Assembly: GCA_009694125.1 (NCBI GenBank)
Contig: SHVT01000006.1
Location: 1 to 42,157, forward strand
Direction: 5' to 3'
DNA: 42,157 bases
Origin: Rhodospirillaceae bacterium
GTDB lineage: Bacteria; Pseudomonadota; Alphaproteobacteria; CACIAM-22H2
The notes below the pieces were generated by a model. That model made no database searches. It worked only from the letters and a program-made list of their open reading frames with translations, and was not told the DNA's origin. Position 1 is the stretch's first letter. The number at the start of each line of letters is the position of its first letter. The translations under genes were made by a program, and so were the position numbers. Shown in pieces: positions 9,385 to 16,635 of the stretch.

Positions 9385-10431
9385 ATGATGACCTTTCGAT
9401 TGGGCGGCGTCGTCGCCGCGGCGCTGCTACTGACAGGGGCAGCGATGGCGCAAGCCCGCGACGGAGATTTCGAATTTTTTACCCCCGATGGCGTCGGGCC
9501 GGCGTGGCTGGTCCAGGCGCAGGCCCAGCCTCAAGGGCAGCCCGTGCCTCAGGCGCGGCCGCGGCCGGTGCCGCCCGGCGCCGGACCGGGCGGACGGCAA
9601 CAGCGCCAGCCTAGTCCGGCCGACGAAGCCATGCGGCAGGGCATGGACCAGCCGCCCCAGAACTCGCAGGGTTTTCCCGGCCAGATGCCGCCCGGCGGCA
9701 TGATGAGCCAGGGGATGATGATGCCCGGCATGATGCCGGGGATGATGCCGGGGATGATGCCGGGGATGATGATGGACCCGCGGATGATGCAGCAGGGTTG
9801 GGGGATGGTCCCGGCAATGCCGCCTGGTGCCATGATGGGCCAAGGAATGATGGCGCCCGGCATGATGGGTCAACCGATGATGGACCCGGGGATGATGGCG
9901 CAAGGCATGATGCGGCGGCTCCAGGCGTTGCAGATGCAGCAAATGCAGATGCAAATGCAGATGCTCCAAATGCAGCGGATGATGATGGGCCGGGAAATGC
10001 GCGGCAACCAACGCGGAATGGTCCAGCGGCAGGAGGCGCAGCGGGGCGCCGACCGGGGGGAGGCGAGGGACCGTCAAGAGACACGAGATCGGCGCGGCGT
10101 GCCGCCCCAGGCTGCGCCCGCCAGGGCCGCGGGATCGCCACGGCTGGGCGCCTTGCACGACCGGCTCCAGATCACCGAAGCCCAAGAGGCCGCGTGGAAA
10201 GCCTTCGTCGCGGCGTTCGAGACCGGCACCTCCCGCGATGCCGCCGCCGCCAACCAACCGCGCCGCGGATTGACTCAGAGCCTCGAGGCGACCGAACAGA
10301 ATTTGGCGACGCGCCTCGACCGGACGAAAAAGCTGCGCGCGGCGGTTGACGCGCTTTATCAAGTCCTCGATGAAACCCAACGGACGGCCTTGAACCAAAA
10401 CCTATCGGTGGTCCCGCGCGGCGGGTTCTGA
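9385..10431 (+). CDS. Met-rich periplasmic protein with LTXXQ (Spy/CpxP-like) C-terminal region
   Basis: The 348-aa exported protein has a signal peptide (MMTFRLGGVVAAALLLTGAAMAQA), a Pro/Gln-rich segment, then a stretch of about 110 residues with roughly 40 methionines in GMMPGMMPGMM- and QMQMQMLQM-type repeats. An Arg/Gln-rich linker follows. The helical C-terminal region contains LHDRLQITEAQEAAWKAFV and DETQRTALNQNL, resembling the LTXXQ motif family (Spy, CpxP, CnrX relatives). Clustered Met in the periplasm is typical of Cu(I)/Ag(I) handling, so a role in metal or envelope stress is inferred, not shown. Start 9385 was preferred to the track's 9337 because it begins the signal peptide and follows GAGGGAGA. 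It diverges from the heparinase gene over 174 bp with no clear promoter. Confidence 0.8.
   Translation: MMTFRLGGVVAAALLLTGAAMAQARDGDFEFFTPDGVGPAWLVQAQAQPQGQPVPQARPRPVPPGAGPGGRQQRQPSPADEAMRQGMDQPPQNSQGFPGQMPPGGMMSQGMMMPGMMPGMMPGMMPGMMMDPRMMQQGWGMVPAMPPGAMMGQGMMAPGMMGQPMMDPGMMAQGMMRRLQALQMQQMQMQMQMLQMQRMMMGREMRGNQRGMVQRQEAQRGADRGEARDRQETRDRRGVPPQAAPARAAGSPRLGALHDRLQITEAQEAAWKAFVAAFETGTSRDAAAANQPRRGLTQSLEATEQNLATRLDRTKKLRAAVDALYQVLDETQRTALNQNLSVVPRGGF
9730..9765 (+). repeat. Three exact 12-bp tandem repeats inside the Met-rich gene
   Basis: ATGATGCCGGGG occurs three times in a row, encoding MMPG each time. The unit is in frame, so gain or loss of copies would lengthen or shorten the Met-rich segment without breaking the gene. 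Confidence 0.9.
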
Positions 10432-10449
10432 CCCGGCGCACGCGGTGGT

Positions 10450-10485
10450 CGAACGGGGAGGCGCACGGCCGCGCTTCCCCGTTCG
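10450..10485 (+). terminator. Hairpin after the Met-rich gene
   Basis: CGAACGGGGA and TCCCCGTTCG form a perfect 10-bp stem around a GC-rich loop, 18 nt after the stop codon. There is no T tract, so intrinsic termination would be weak. It may protect the mRNA 3' end instead. Confidence 0.45.
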
Positions 10486-10575
10486 CATTTGCGCGGCTTG
10501 CGAAAATGTAGGCGCCTGGCGTCGTCGGGATTAAGCTAAACGACCCGGAGGTAACGTCTACGACATGGGGATCGC

Positions 10576-11901
10576 ATGAGCGAAACAACGAGCGCGACAT
10601 CGCGGGTGCTGGTCGAACGGGTGGCCGGCTGGCTGATGAACCAGGCGCTGAACGACGCCGATCTGGAATCCGTCGTCCGCGGTTGTTGCGAACGCTTGCA
10701 CGCCGCGGGCGTGCCCATAGCCCGTGCGCAGATGTCGTTCTCCATGTTGCATCCGCTCTATCGCGCCGCCGGATTCGCATGGCGTCGGGGTCAAGATCTG
10801 AAAATCGATGCCTATCGCCACGTACCCGACGGCGCCCGCGCCGCCGGCGGTTTTACCACCGAACGTTTCACCAAGAGTCCCTATTTTCACCTGGTGCAGC
10901 ACGACCTGGATCATCTTCGGCGCCGGCTCGACACCGGCGGCGCCGCGGAATTTCCGATCTTCGACGATCTCCGCAAAGAGGGCCTGACCGACTACCTGGC
11001 CTACAGAAGCGCCTTCTCGCTCGGCACCGGCCAGGGAATGCTAGGCTCGTGGTCCACGGATCAGCGCGGCGGCTTCGCCGATCCCGAGATCGAGGCCCTG
11101 TTGCGGATTCAGGATCCCTTGGCCGCCGCCTGCAAACAGGCCGTGCGGAGCGGCATGGCCAAAAGCGTGCTTTCCACCTATTTGGGGGGCGGCGCGGGCG
11201 AGAGGGTGTTGTCGGGCCGAATCAAACGTGGCGACGGCGAAACCACGCGGGCGGCGATCGTTTGGGGCGACATCCGCAATTCGACGCAGCTTGCCGAAAC
11301 CCTGGGGCGAGAGGCCTATATCGAGCTGCTCAATGGCTTTTTCGACGCGATGGCGGGCGCCGTGGCCGATGCCGGCGGCGACATTCTTAGTTTCATCGGC
11401 GATGGCTTCCTCGCCGTGTTTCCCTGCGGCCGCAACCAAAAGGAATCGGTCGCCGCCTGCAAGCGGGCCCTGGCGGCAGCCGAAGACGCGGCCGCTCGGA
11501 TGGGGACGTTCAACCGCGACCGTAAGGAAAAGGACAAGGAGGCGCTCGGCTACGGAATCGGCCTCCATATCGGCAACGTCATGTATGGCAATGTCGGGCT
11601 CGCCGAAAGGTCGTCCTTTTCGGTGTTCGGTTCCGCGGTCAACGAAGTGGCGCGGCTGGAGGCGACGACGAAGAAATTCGTCACGCCGATCGTGGCCAGC
11701 GAAGTCTTCAAGACCTATTGCGGCGGCGACTGGGTGCCGCTTGGGCGCGAGAGCCTGCGCGGCGTCAACGCACCGATGGCGGTGTTCAAGCCGGTCGTGG
11801 CGGAGGCACAAGCGCCCGCTGCCTTGGTCGATCGCGGGACGAACCGGAACGTGAGCGACGCCGAGGCCGTTGTCCTTCTCTACCGCCGCCGCCCGGCTTG
11901 A
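10576..11901 (+). CDS. Class III adenylate/guanylate cyclase
   Basis: This is a soluble 441-aa nucleotide cyclase predicted to make cAMP (or cGMP) from the triphosphate. An N-terminal sensory-like half of about 200 residues, with no membrane helices (VERVAGWLMNQALNDADLES onward), precedes the catalytic domain. The domain has the two metal-binding aspartates in AAIVWGDIRNST (D232) and GDILSFIGDGFLAVFP (D276). It also has the HIGNVMYGNVG strand and the FGSAVNEVARLE segment near the transition-state Asn/Arg. I recall this N-half plus cyclase layout from Rhizobiales and Rhodospirillales. A GGAGG stands upstream at about 10550, far from ATG 10576; the nearer GGGG may serve as the ribosome site. 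It stands alone, between the Met-rich gene and the protease gene. Confidence 0.88.
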   Translation: MSETTSATSRVLVERVAGWLMNQALNDADLESVVRGCCERLHAAGVPIARAQMSFSMLHPLYRAAGFAWRRGQDLKIDAYRHVPDGARAAGGFTTERFTKSPYFHLVQHDLDHLRRRLDTGGAAEFPIFDDLRKEGLTDYLAYRSAFSLGTGQGMLGSWSTDQRGGFADPEIEALLRIQDPLAAACKQAVRSGMAKSVLSTYLGGGAGERVLSGRIKRGDGETTRAAIVWGDIRNSTQLAETLGREAYIELLNGFFDAMAGAVADAGGDILSFIGDGFLAVFPCGRNQKESVAACKRALAAAEDAAARMGTFNRDRKEKDKEALGYGIGLHIGNVMYGNVGLAERSSFSVFGSAVNEVARLEATTKKFVTPIVASEVFKTYCGGDWVPLGRESLRGVNAPMAVFKPVVAEAQAPAALVDRGTNRNVSDAEAVVLLYRRRPA

Positions 11902-11927
11902 CAGACGCAGGGGCGGGGCGCCTTACT
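11898..11927 (+). promoter_or_regulatory. Possible promoter of the matrixin-like gene
   Basis: A perfect -35 TTGACA (11898-11903) overlaps the cyclase stop codon. An 18-bp spacer leads to the weak -10 CTTACT (11922-11927). The -10 is poor, so this is tentative. Confidence 0.35.
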
Positions 11928-11985
11928 GTGTGTGGCCGCGCGTTAAGAAAATGAACGGCAGCGGCACCGGGTTCTTGGGGGTCCG

Positions 11986-12690
11986 ATGCGGGGAACGGTC
12001 GCCGCCATAGCCTTCGCGCTATGCGCCGCCATGGCGAGTCATAACGTTCGCGCCGAGGATGACTACCGCTTTCTCCGCCTCGACGACAATTACGTCAAAT
12101 GGGGGCCACCCCTGATGCGTACGGGTGCCAAGGCGCGTTACGCCTTGGTGACCGGACCCGCGCAATTTCTGGGCGTCCGCAATTGCGGCGACATGAACGC
12201 GATGGATCGCATCGCCCATGCCGCGCAGGTCGATCTCGCGGCTGTTCGCGCGGAGATCGCCGCGGGTTTTGCCCTGTGGGAAGCGGCGGCCGACATCACG
12301 TTTGAACCGGCCGAAGACCACGACAGTGCCGACATCCTGATCGGCACGACGGTCAACCCGGAGGGCTGGGCGTTCACCGATGTCTCCTATGACCATGCCG
12401 GCGACCATGCCGGTCTGACGCGGACAAAATCCATCAAGCGGGCGCTGATCTGCGTGAACGCGGGCAAACCCTGGAAGATCGGATTTGGCGGCGATCTCGG
12501 GATTTACGATTTTCGTTACGTTTTTGCCCATGAAATCGGTCACGCCATCGGGCTGGGTCATTCCGGCGACGGCGGACAAGTGATGTCGCTGCAATATGGC
12601 GAACAATTCCGGACCCTTCAGGGCGGCGACCGCGCCGGCGCCATCGCCCTGTATGGCCGCAAACGTCCACCGCCCGCGTCCGCGCCGTGA
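11986..12690 (+). CDS. Secreted matrixin-like zinc metalloprotease (M10 type)
   Basis: The 234-aa exported protein has a signal peptide (MRGTVAAIAFALCAAMASHNVRA) and a compact metzincin domain. The zinc site HEIGHAIGLGHS has ligands H182, H186 and H192 and catalytic E183. The Met-turn follows in QVMSLQYGE. The segment ADILIGTT.....GWAF is typical of the matrixin beta-sheet. No pro-domain, hemopexin or RTX repeats are present, so it is a minimal catalytic domain that probably acts in the periplasm or outside the cell. Its stop overlaps the GTG start of the next gene by 4 nt (GTGA), which suggests the two are co-translated. The substrate is unknown. Confidence 0.85.
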   Translation: MRGTVAAIAFALCAAMASHNVRAEDDYRFLRLDDNYVKWGPPLMRTGAKARYALVTGPAQFLGVRNCGDMNAMDRIAHAAQVDLAAVRAEIAAGFALWEAAADITFEPAEDHDSADILIGTTVNPEGWAFTDVSYDHAGDHAGLTRTKSIKRALICVNAGKPWKIGFGGDLGIYDFRYVFAHEIGHAIGLGHSGDGGQVMSLQYGEQFRTLQGGDRAGAIALYGRKRPPPASAP

Positions 12691-12908
12691 CCAAACGCGG
12701 CGCGTCTTGGTTTTTTCTGGTCTGCACGCTTGGGTCGACGGTTGTGGCGGCGGCGGTCGTGACGGTTTCCGGGGTTGCGGAGTGGGGGCTTTCAATTCAC
12801 GGTTATGTCGCGATGGGTCTGGGGCTGTTCTTTAGCCTGGCGGTCGGCATCGGCTTGATGACGCTGGTGTTCTATTCCGCCCGCAGCGGACATGACGACC
12901 GAACCTGA
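12687..12908 (+). CDS. Small two-helix inner-membrane protein
   Basis: The 73-aa product starts at GTG 12687, overlapping the protease stop. It has two hydrophobic helices, about residues 7-29 (SWFFLVCTLGSTVVAAAVV) and 38-62 (GYVAMGLGLFFSLAVGIGLM), with a short charged tail SARSGHDDRT. I recall proteins of this size and shape (ending in LMTLVFYSxRxGxD) as common, unnamed alphaproteobacterial membrane proteins, and no function is known to me. The overlap with the matrixin-like gene suggests a shared transcript, possibly with the heme protein gene 117 bp downstream. Confidence 0.75.
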   Translation: MTKRGASWFFLVCTLGSTVVAAAVVTVSGVAEWGLSIHGYVAMGLGLFFSLAVGIGLMTLVFYSARSGHDDRT

Positions 12909-13025
12909 GGCGTTGCGGAAAATCGCGCTATCGCGCATCATGCTGCCCGATTCGGTCGGCACGCCGGATGAGCCGGCGAACGGCAACCGATGCGAAATTT
13001 GACGACAAAAATGGAGGGCCAAAAA

Positions 13026-13604
13026 ATGCGGAGGATTGCCTTGGCGCTGGCGCTGGCGCTGGTGGCGCCCCCCTTCTCGGCGGGGATCGCGCTCGCGCAG
13101 CAGGATGTAAAAGAACGGTCGGACGCCGCGCGGGCCGCGGCGCTCGATTTCGGCATGACGCTCGTGGGTGAGCTTCAGAAGGCGATGGTGGCCGGCGGCC
13201 CGATCAACGCGATCGGCGTCTGCAATGTCGACGCGCCGAAGATCGCCGCCGCGAAAACGACGGAAAAGAAGATGACCATCGCACGCACCAGCCTGAAGCT
13301 TCGCCAAGCCAGCAACAAGCCCGATGCCTGGGAGTTGGCCCTGCTGCAGAGCTTCGAGCAGCGCAAGGCAGCGGGCGAGAACCCCATGAATATCGAATTC
13401 GGCGAATACACCGACATGGGTGGCAAACGCGTGTTTCGATTCATGAAAGCCATCGCAACCGGCGAGGTCTGCCTGAATTGTCACGGCACGGACGTAAGGC
13501 CCGAAGTCCTGGCGAAGATCAAAGAGCTTTATCCCCAGGACGTCGCCACCGGCTTCAAGATGGGCGATCTCCGGGGTGCGTTCACCATCGTTCAGACACC
13601 CTAA
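13026..13604 (+). CDS. Periplasmic one-heme DUF3365 (Tll0287-like) protein
   Basis: The 192-aa exported protein has a signal peptide (MRRIALALALALVAPPFSAG) and one c-type heme site, CLNCHG (C149, C152, H153). It has the order of the DUF3365/Tll0287 family: a helical N-terminal part, FEQRKAAGENP, a ..KRVFRFMKAI strand just before the heme, then EVLAKIKELYPQDVATGFKMGDLRGAF. These proteins are thought to sense redox state or ligands in the periplasm, either alone or joined to kinases; here it stands alone. Start 13026 is preferred over the track's 12990 because it begins the signal peptide and follows GGAGGG. Heme attachment would need the Ccm system, which is not in this window. Confidence 0.85.
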   Translation: MRRIALALALALVAPPFSAGIALAQQDVKERSDAARAAALDFGMTLVGELQKAMVAGGPINAIGVCNVDAPKIAAAKTTEKKMTIARTSLKLRQASNKPDAWELALLQSFEQRKAAGENPMNIEFGEYTDMGGKRVFRFMKAIATGEVCLNCHGTDVRPEVLAKIKELYPQDVATGFKMGDLRGAFTIVQTP

Positions 13605-13613
13605 GGACGGCGC

Positions 13614-13637
13614 AACCGCCGGAATTTCCGGCGGTTT
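13614..13637 (+). terminator. Hairpin directly after the heme protein gene
   Basis: AACCGCCGGAA and TTCCGGCGGTT form a perfect inverted repeat separated by one base, starting 10 nt after the stop and ending in TTT. It is likely a first weak terminator or an mRNA 3' stabiliser before the stronger one at 13654. Confidence 0.55.
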
Positions 13638-13653
13638 ACGAGCGAGCAACGGA

Positions 13654-13686
13654 AGAGGGGCGGGTCGCTGATCCGTCCCTCTTTTT
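13654..13686 (+). terminator. Rho-independent terminator
   Basis: AGAGGGGCGG pairs with CCGTCCCTCT (10 bp with one G-U) around a 9-nt loop, followed by a TTTTT run. This is the clearest intrinsic terminator in the window. It closes the protease / membrane protein / heme protein group. Confidence 0.8.
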
Positions 13687-14120
13687 GCGTTGATCCCCTC
13701 CAATTCATCGATTGACGCTGCCCCTCAAGTATCGTCAATCGTCGTGAGGGCGCCGGACCGGCGAATACCATCGCATCGCTCGGTTCCGCTTATGCCATTA
13801 ACGAAATATTTACCTTTTTGGCCGATCCATTTGCCCTGTCAGCCGCGTATTTGGCGTTGGCGGACACCGGCGCGAGGGGCGATTTCGAATCGTCGTTCGA
13901 CCGCAGGTTGGATCGGAAGCAACACTTATCCACAGATATTTTCCATGAGACGCTCAAAACCACGCGCAGCCTCGGAGGACCGGCAAACCCGCGCATCGTG
14001 CAGCCGGCGCACGCCCCAGGTTGTGCGAAGGGCTTGGGAAATTGTCCGGTCGACCCAAGTGATCGCAGCAAGATTCAAGGGCACTCATCATGATTGATTC
14101 GCGTCCTGCAAAAAATCTGG
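13687..14120. other. Gene-free stretch with an inverted repeat and one perfect DnaA box
   Basis: No open frame here has convincing codon use; the track ORFs at 13690 and 13818 look like chance. It holds a 9-bp inverted repeat, CGATTGACG (13709-13717) / CGTCAATCG (13733-13741), with a 15-nt loop. An AT-rich patch, ATTAACGAAATATTTACC, lies near 13797. A perfect consensus DnaA box, TTATCCACA, sits at 13926-13934. Only one such box was found, too few for an origin. The DNA could be a decayed gene or hold a small RNA; nothing more can be claimed. Confidence 0.5.
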
Positions 14121-14149
14121 TTGAACTTCGCAAAATGCTCCGCTATAGA
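14121..14149 (+). promoter_or_regulatory. Strong sigma-70-type promoter
   Basis: TTGAAC (14121-14126), an exact 17-bp spacer and TATAGA (14144-14149) match the housekeeping consensus closely. Transcription would begin near 14156, leaving a leader of about 40 nt before ATG 14197. Confidence 0.7.
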
Positions 14150-14196
14150 GAATCGAACTTCGGGATTCGTTTCATCGCGAAGGGGGTCGCTTGACG

Positions 14197-14598
14197 ATGG
14201 CTGTGGCCAATAGAGTGGTAGAAGACAACGTCAAACGTTCCGATCCTCAATGGCGCCGCAACGCGAAGGGTAAGTTCTTTCGCTTGGCGGACATTGATCC
14301 TCCGGCCGATATGCCGGAAGGCGGCGGGGTCTACGTCATTTGGCATGGCGGCGTTAAGCCGCAATGGATTGTCGTGGGCCACAATCGAAACCTTCGCGAT
14401 CATGTCGAAAAGATCAAAAAGGACCAGGAAGTGCGGTCCTACGAGGTCAATGGCGGCGTGTTCGTCACCTGGTCGCCGATCATCGAGAATCACCGCGACG
14501 GCGTGGTCAACTACCTGATCCAGGTTCTGAAGCCGGTGAAGTCCTCGGTCACCCGCGACGCCAACGCCAAACCCATCGCGGTCTACATCCCCGGCTGA
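14197..14598 (+). CDS. Small protein with GIY-YIG-like core, function unknown
   Basis: The 133-aa soluble protein has no signal peptide. Around residues 45-70 it shows GGGVYVIWHGGVKPQWIVVG followed by HNRNLRDHVE. This resembles the start of the GIY-YIG fold (a G-V-Y strand, a second strand ending in V-G, then a helix with an arginine). The second half, GGVFVTWSPIIENHRDGVVNYL, could supply the acidic residue. Catalytic potential is not established; it may be a non-nuclease relative. ATG 14197 was chosen over the track's TTG 14191, with AAGGGGG upstream. It has its own strong promoter and no operon partners, and stands in a gene-poor stretch. Confidence 0.65.
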   Translation: MAVANRVVEDNVKRSDPQWRRNAKGKFFRLADIDPPADMPEGGGVYVIWHGGVKPQWIVVGHNRNLRDHVEKIKKDQEVRSYEVNGGVFVTWSPIIENHRDGVVNYLIQVLKPVKSSVTRDANAKPIAVYIPG

Positions 14599-14664
14599 TC
14601 GTCGCGGTTTCGCGGCGCCCGCCCCACCCGTCCTCTCGCTGTCCCGCTTGAGCCCACCCCGCGG

Positions 14665-14747
14665 CGGACTTCCGGAACCTGGTCGCCTACAGCGGACTTC
14701 CGGAACTTGGACGTCTACAGCGACGTCCGGAACTTGGTCGCCTACGG
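14665..14747 (+). repeat. Three imperfect 28/28/27-bp tandem repeats before the CcsA-like gene
   Basis: Units at 14665-14692, 14693-14720 and 14721-14747 share CGGACTTCCGGAAC(C/T)TGG and CGCCTACAG-type ends. The first two contain the palindrome TTCCGGAA and the third GTCCGGAAC. All lie outside any credible gene and end about 22 bp before the CcsA-like start. The last unit supplies a -35-like TTGGTC. Confidence 0.85.
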
Positions 14748-14762
14748 CGACGGGACTATACT
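14734..14762 (+). promoter_or_regulatory. Promoter overlapping the last tandem repeat, possibly leaderless
   Basis: TTGGTC (14734-14739), a 17-bp spacer and TATACT (14757-14762) form a plausible sigma-70 promoter. The expected start site falls at about 14769-14770, the A of the CcsA-like gene's ATG. The transcript could therefore be leaderless, in keeping with the lack of a clear ribosome site. Confidence 0.5.
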
Positions 14763-14769
14763 CGCCGTC

Positions 14770-15570
14770 ATGGCCAATTGGCTTTTCAGCATCTCGGCGC
14801 TCGCGGCGCTTTTGCCGGCGGGATGGGCCGGACTGACCCCGCGTGCGCGGCCCGACGGTGCGTTTTGGGGCACGCTGGCCCTGGCCTTGGTCGGGCCGGC
14901 ACTATGGGTCGGAATGCAGCTTTCGGATTCCTGGCGGACCGGCCTGTCAACCGCCCTGTGGCTCATCATCGTCGCCAGTCTCTCCTTGTTCATCGCCCTT
15001 GCCCTGGCCAACCGGCACGCCTGGCGGCTGACGCCGCTTCTGATCGGTTATCTCGTTGTCCTGGGTGTGCTCGCCGTGATCTGGCAACGAGCGCCGGAGC
15101 GGCCTTTGCTCGGCACCGCCCCGGCCGCGTGGGTGCAAGTTCACATACTGGTTTCGGTCGTGGCCTATGGCCTGCTGACTTTGGGAGCCGTTGCGGGCCT
15201 GGGCGTTTTTCTTCAGGAACGAGCGCTCAAGGCCAAACGGCCAAGCCGGCTCACACGCCTGCTGCCTTCGGTCGCCGATGGTGAGAAGCTGTGCCTCGAC
15301 CTTTTGGTCGCCAGCGAGATCGTGCTCGCCGTCGGGGTGTTGAGCGGGATGGGGACAAACTATTACGAGGTCGGCTCCTTCCTTCGCATCGACCATAAGA
15401 CGGTCCTGTCGGTCGCGACCTTCGCTGTCATCGGCGTATTGATCGTGGCGCATTACCGGCATGGGGTGCGCGGGCGCCAAGCCTCGCGAATGGTTCTCTT
15501 CGCCTATCTGTTGCTGACGTTGGCCTATCCCGGCGTGAAATTCGTGACCGACGTCCTCATGGGGTCGTAA
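14770..15570 (+). CDS. CcsA/YpjD-type cytochrome c assembly family membrane protein
   Basis: The 266-aa polytopic inner-membrane protein has about eight helices and belongs to the cytochrome c assembly / HemX-like family (CcsA, CcmC, YpjD). The conserved core runs from WVQVHILVSVVAYGLLTLG through FLQERALKAKR to SGMGTNYYEVGSFLRIDHKT and AHYRHGVRGRQA. Several histidines (in VHILV, RIDHKT, AHYRHG) lie at helix ends, as in heme-handling members. The product fits YpjD better than a true CcmC/CcmF because the long WWD loop is lacking. ATG 14770 was chosen over the track's TTG 14707, which lies inside the tandem repeats. dusB follows 78 bp downstream with its own promoter. Confidence 0.82.
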   Translation: MANWLFSISALAALLPAGWAGLTPRARPDGAFWGTLALALVGPALWVGMQLSDSWRTGLSTALWLIIVASLSLFIALALANRHAWRLTPLLIGYLVVLGVLAVIWQRAPERPLLGTAPAAWVQVHILVSVVAYGLLTLGAVAGLGVFLQERALKAKRPSRLTRLLPSVADGEKLCLDLLVASEIVLAVGVLSGMGTNYYEVGSFLRIDHKTVLSVATFAVIGVLIVAHYRHGVRGRQASRMVLFAYLLLTLAYPGVKFVTDVLMGS

Positions 15571-15583
15571 GGCGAAATTTCTG

Positions 15584-15611
15584 TTGCATCGCGGTGCAGC
15601 AATGCTATCTT
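15584..15611 (+). promoter_or_regulatory. Likely promoter of the dusB-ntrBC operon
   Basis: TTGCAT (15584-15589), a 16-bp spacer and TATCTT (15606-15611) lie 38 bp before the dusB ATG. The expected leader is about 30 nt. No NtrC-type or sigma-54 (GG-N10-GC) element was evident. Confidence 0.5.
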
Positions 15612-15648
15612 GCCTAACAATTAGCCACATGTCGGCGTTGCCTAAAAT

Positions 15649-16635
15649 ATGAGCATAAACATTGGGCCAGTGTCGCTGGCCAGTCCGGTTGTTCTGGCAC
15701 CAATGTCGGGGATCACCGACATGCCCTTCCGGCGCACGGTCAAACGCCTCGGCGTCGGGCTGGTCGTTTCTGAAATGATCGCCAGCCAAGCCATGATCCG
15801 GCAGTCGCGTCAATCGGCCAAGATGGCGGAAAATTGCCCGGAGGAAGCGCCGATGGCCGTGCAACTCGCCGGGTGCGAGCCCGACGTCATGGCCGAGGCC
15901 GCGCGTCTGAACGCCGATCTCGGCGCGGCCATCATCGACATCAATATGGGCTGCCCGGCCAAGAAGGTCGTTAACGGCTATGCCGGCTCGGCGCTGATGC
16001 GCGACGAGAGCCACGCGGCGAAGATATTGGAGGCGGTCGTGCGGGCGGTCCGCCTGCCGGTCACGCTCAAGATGCGGCTGGGCTGGGACGACGCCAATCG
16101 CAACGCACCCACATTGGCCCGCATCGCCGAATCCTGCGGTATCAAATCTCTCGCCATCCACGGCCGTACGCGCTGTCAATTCTATGAAGGCCGCGCCGAT
16201 TGGCAGTTCATCCGGCGCATCAAGGACGTCGTGAAAATCCCCGTGTTCGGCAATGGCGACGTCAACACGGTCGACGATGCCGCGGCCATGCTTGCCGCGT
16301 CCGGCGCCGATGGCGTCATGATCGGCCGCGGCGCTTATGGACGGCCCTGGTTCCTCGCCCAGGTGGCCGAATTTCTCAGCAGCGGCCGCCGCCTGCCCGA
16401 CCCATCGGAGGCAGAGCGCATGGACATTCTACTCAACCATTACGAAGACATGCTCCACCACTACGGCACCGAGACCGGCATGCGCACGGCGCGCAAACAT
16501 ATCGGCTGGTACAGCAAGGGGCTGCCCGGAGCGGCCGAGTTTCGCGCCACGGTCAATCATCTCTCCGACCCCGTTGCGGTCCGCGCCGCGATCCGCGCCG
16601 CGTTCACCGGCGTGGAAACGGCGGCGGCCGCCTGA
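15649..16635 (+). CDS. dusB: tRNA-dihydrouridine synthase B (NifR3)
   Basis: DusB is an FMN enzyme that reduces uridine to dihydrouridine in the tRNA D-loop using NADPH. The 328-aa protein has the TIM-barrel start [19 protein letters not shown], the active-site Cys in [10 protein letters not shown], the flavin/tRNA Lys in [22 protein letters not shown] and IPVFGNGDV near the phosphate-binding loop. It ends in the helical Dus domain ([18 protein letters not shown]). This gene was first named nifR3 in Rhodobacter because it precedes ntrB. Its stop shares a base with the ntrB start (TGATG), so the two are coupled. Confidence 0.95.
   Translation: MSINIGPVSLASPVVLAPMSGITDMPFRRTVKRLGVGLVVSEMIASQAMIRQSRQSAKMAENCPEEAPMAVQLAGCEPDVMAEAARLNADLGAAIIDINMGCPAKKVVNGYAGSALMRDESHAAKILEAVVRAVRLPVTLKMRLGWDDANRNAPTLARIAESCGIKSLAIHGRTRCQFYEGRADWQFIRRIKDVVKIPVFGNGDVNTVDDAAAMLAASGADGVMIGRGAYGRPWFLAQVAEFLSSGRRLPDPSEAERMDILLNHYEDMLHHYGTETGMRTARKHIGWYSKGLPGAAEFRATVNHLSDPVAVRAAIRAAFTGVETAAAA

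Noticed and set aside
9730-9765. CRISPR or regulatory repeat
   Set aside because: It is an in-frame codon repeat inside a gene, without spacers.
13797-13934. Replication origin
   Set aside because: Only one perfect DnaA box was found. There is no cluster and no origin-type neighbour such as dnaA, hemE or parA/B in the window.
13690-14097. ORFs of 135 aa (13690) and 91 aa (13818)
   Set aside because: Poor codon bias, no ribosome site, no recognisable motif, and they run over an inverted repeat and a DnaA box.
14665-14747. CRISPR array
   Set aside because: The units follow each other with no spacers and are imperfect, so it is a plain tandem repeat.
14648-14836. 62-aa ORF over the tandem repeat
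   Set aside because: Its peptide is only the repeat read through (TSGTW/TATSGTW) and it overlaps the real start of the CcsA-like gene.
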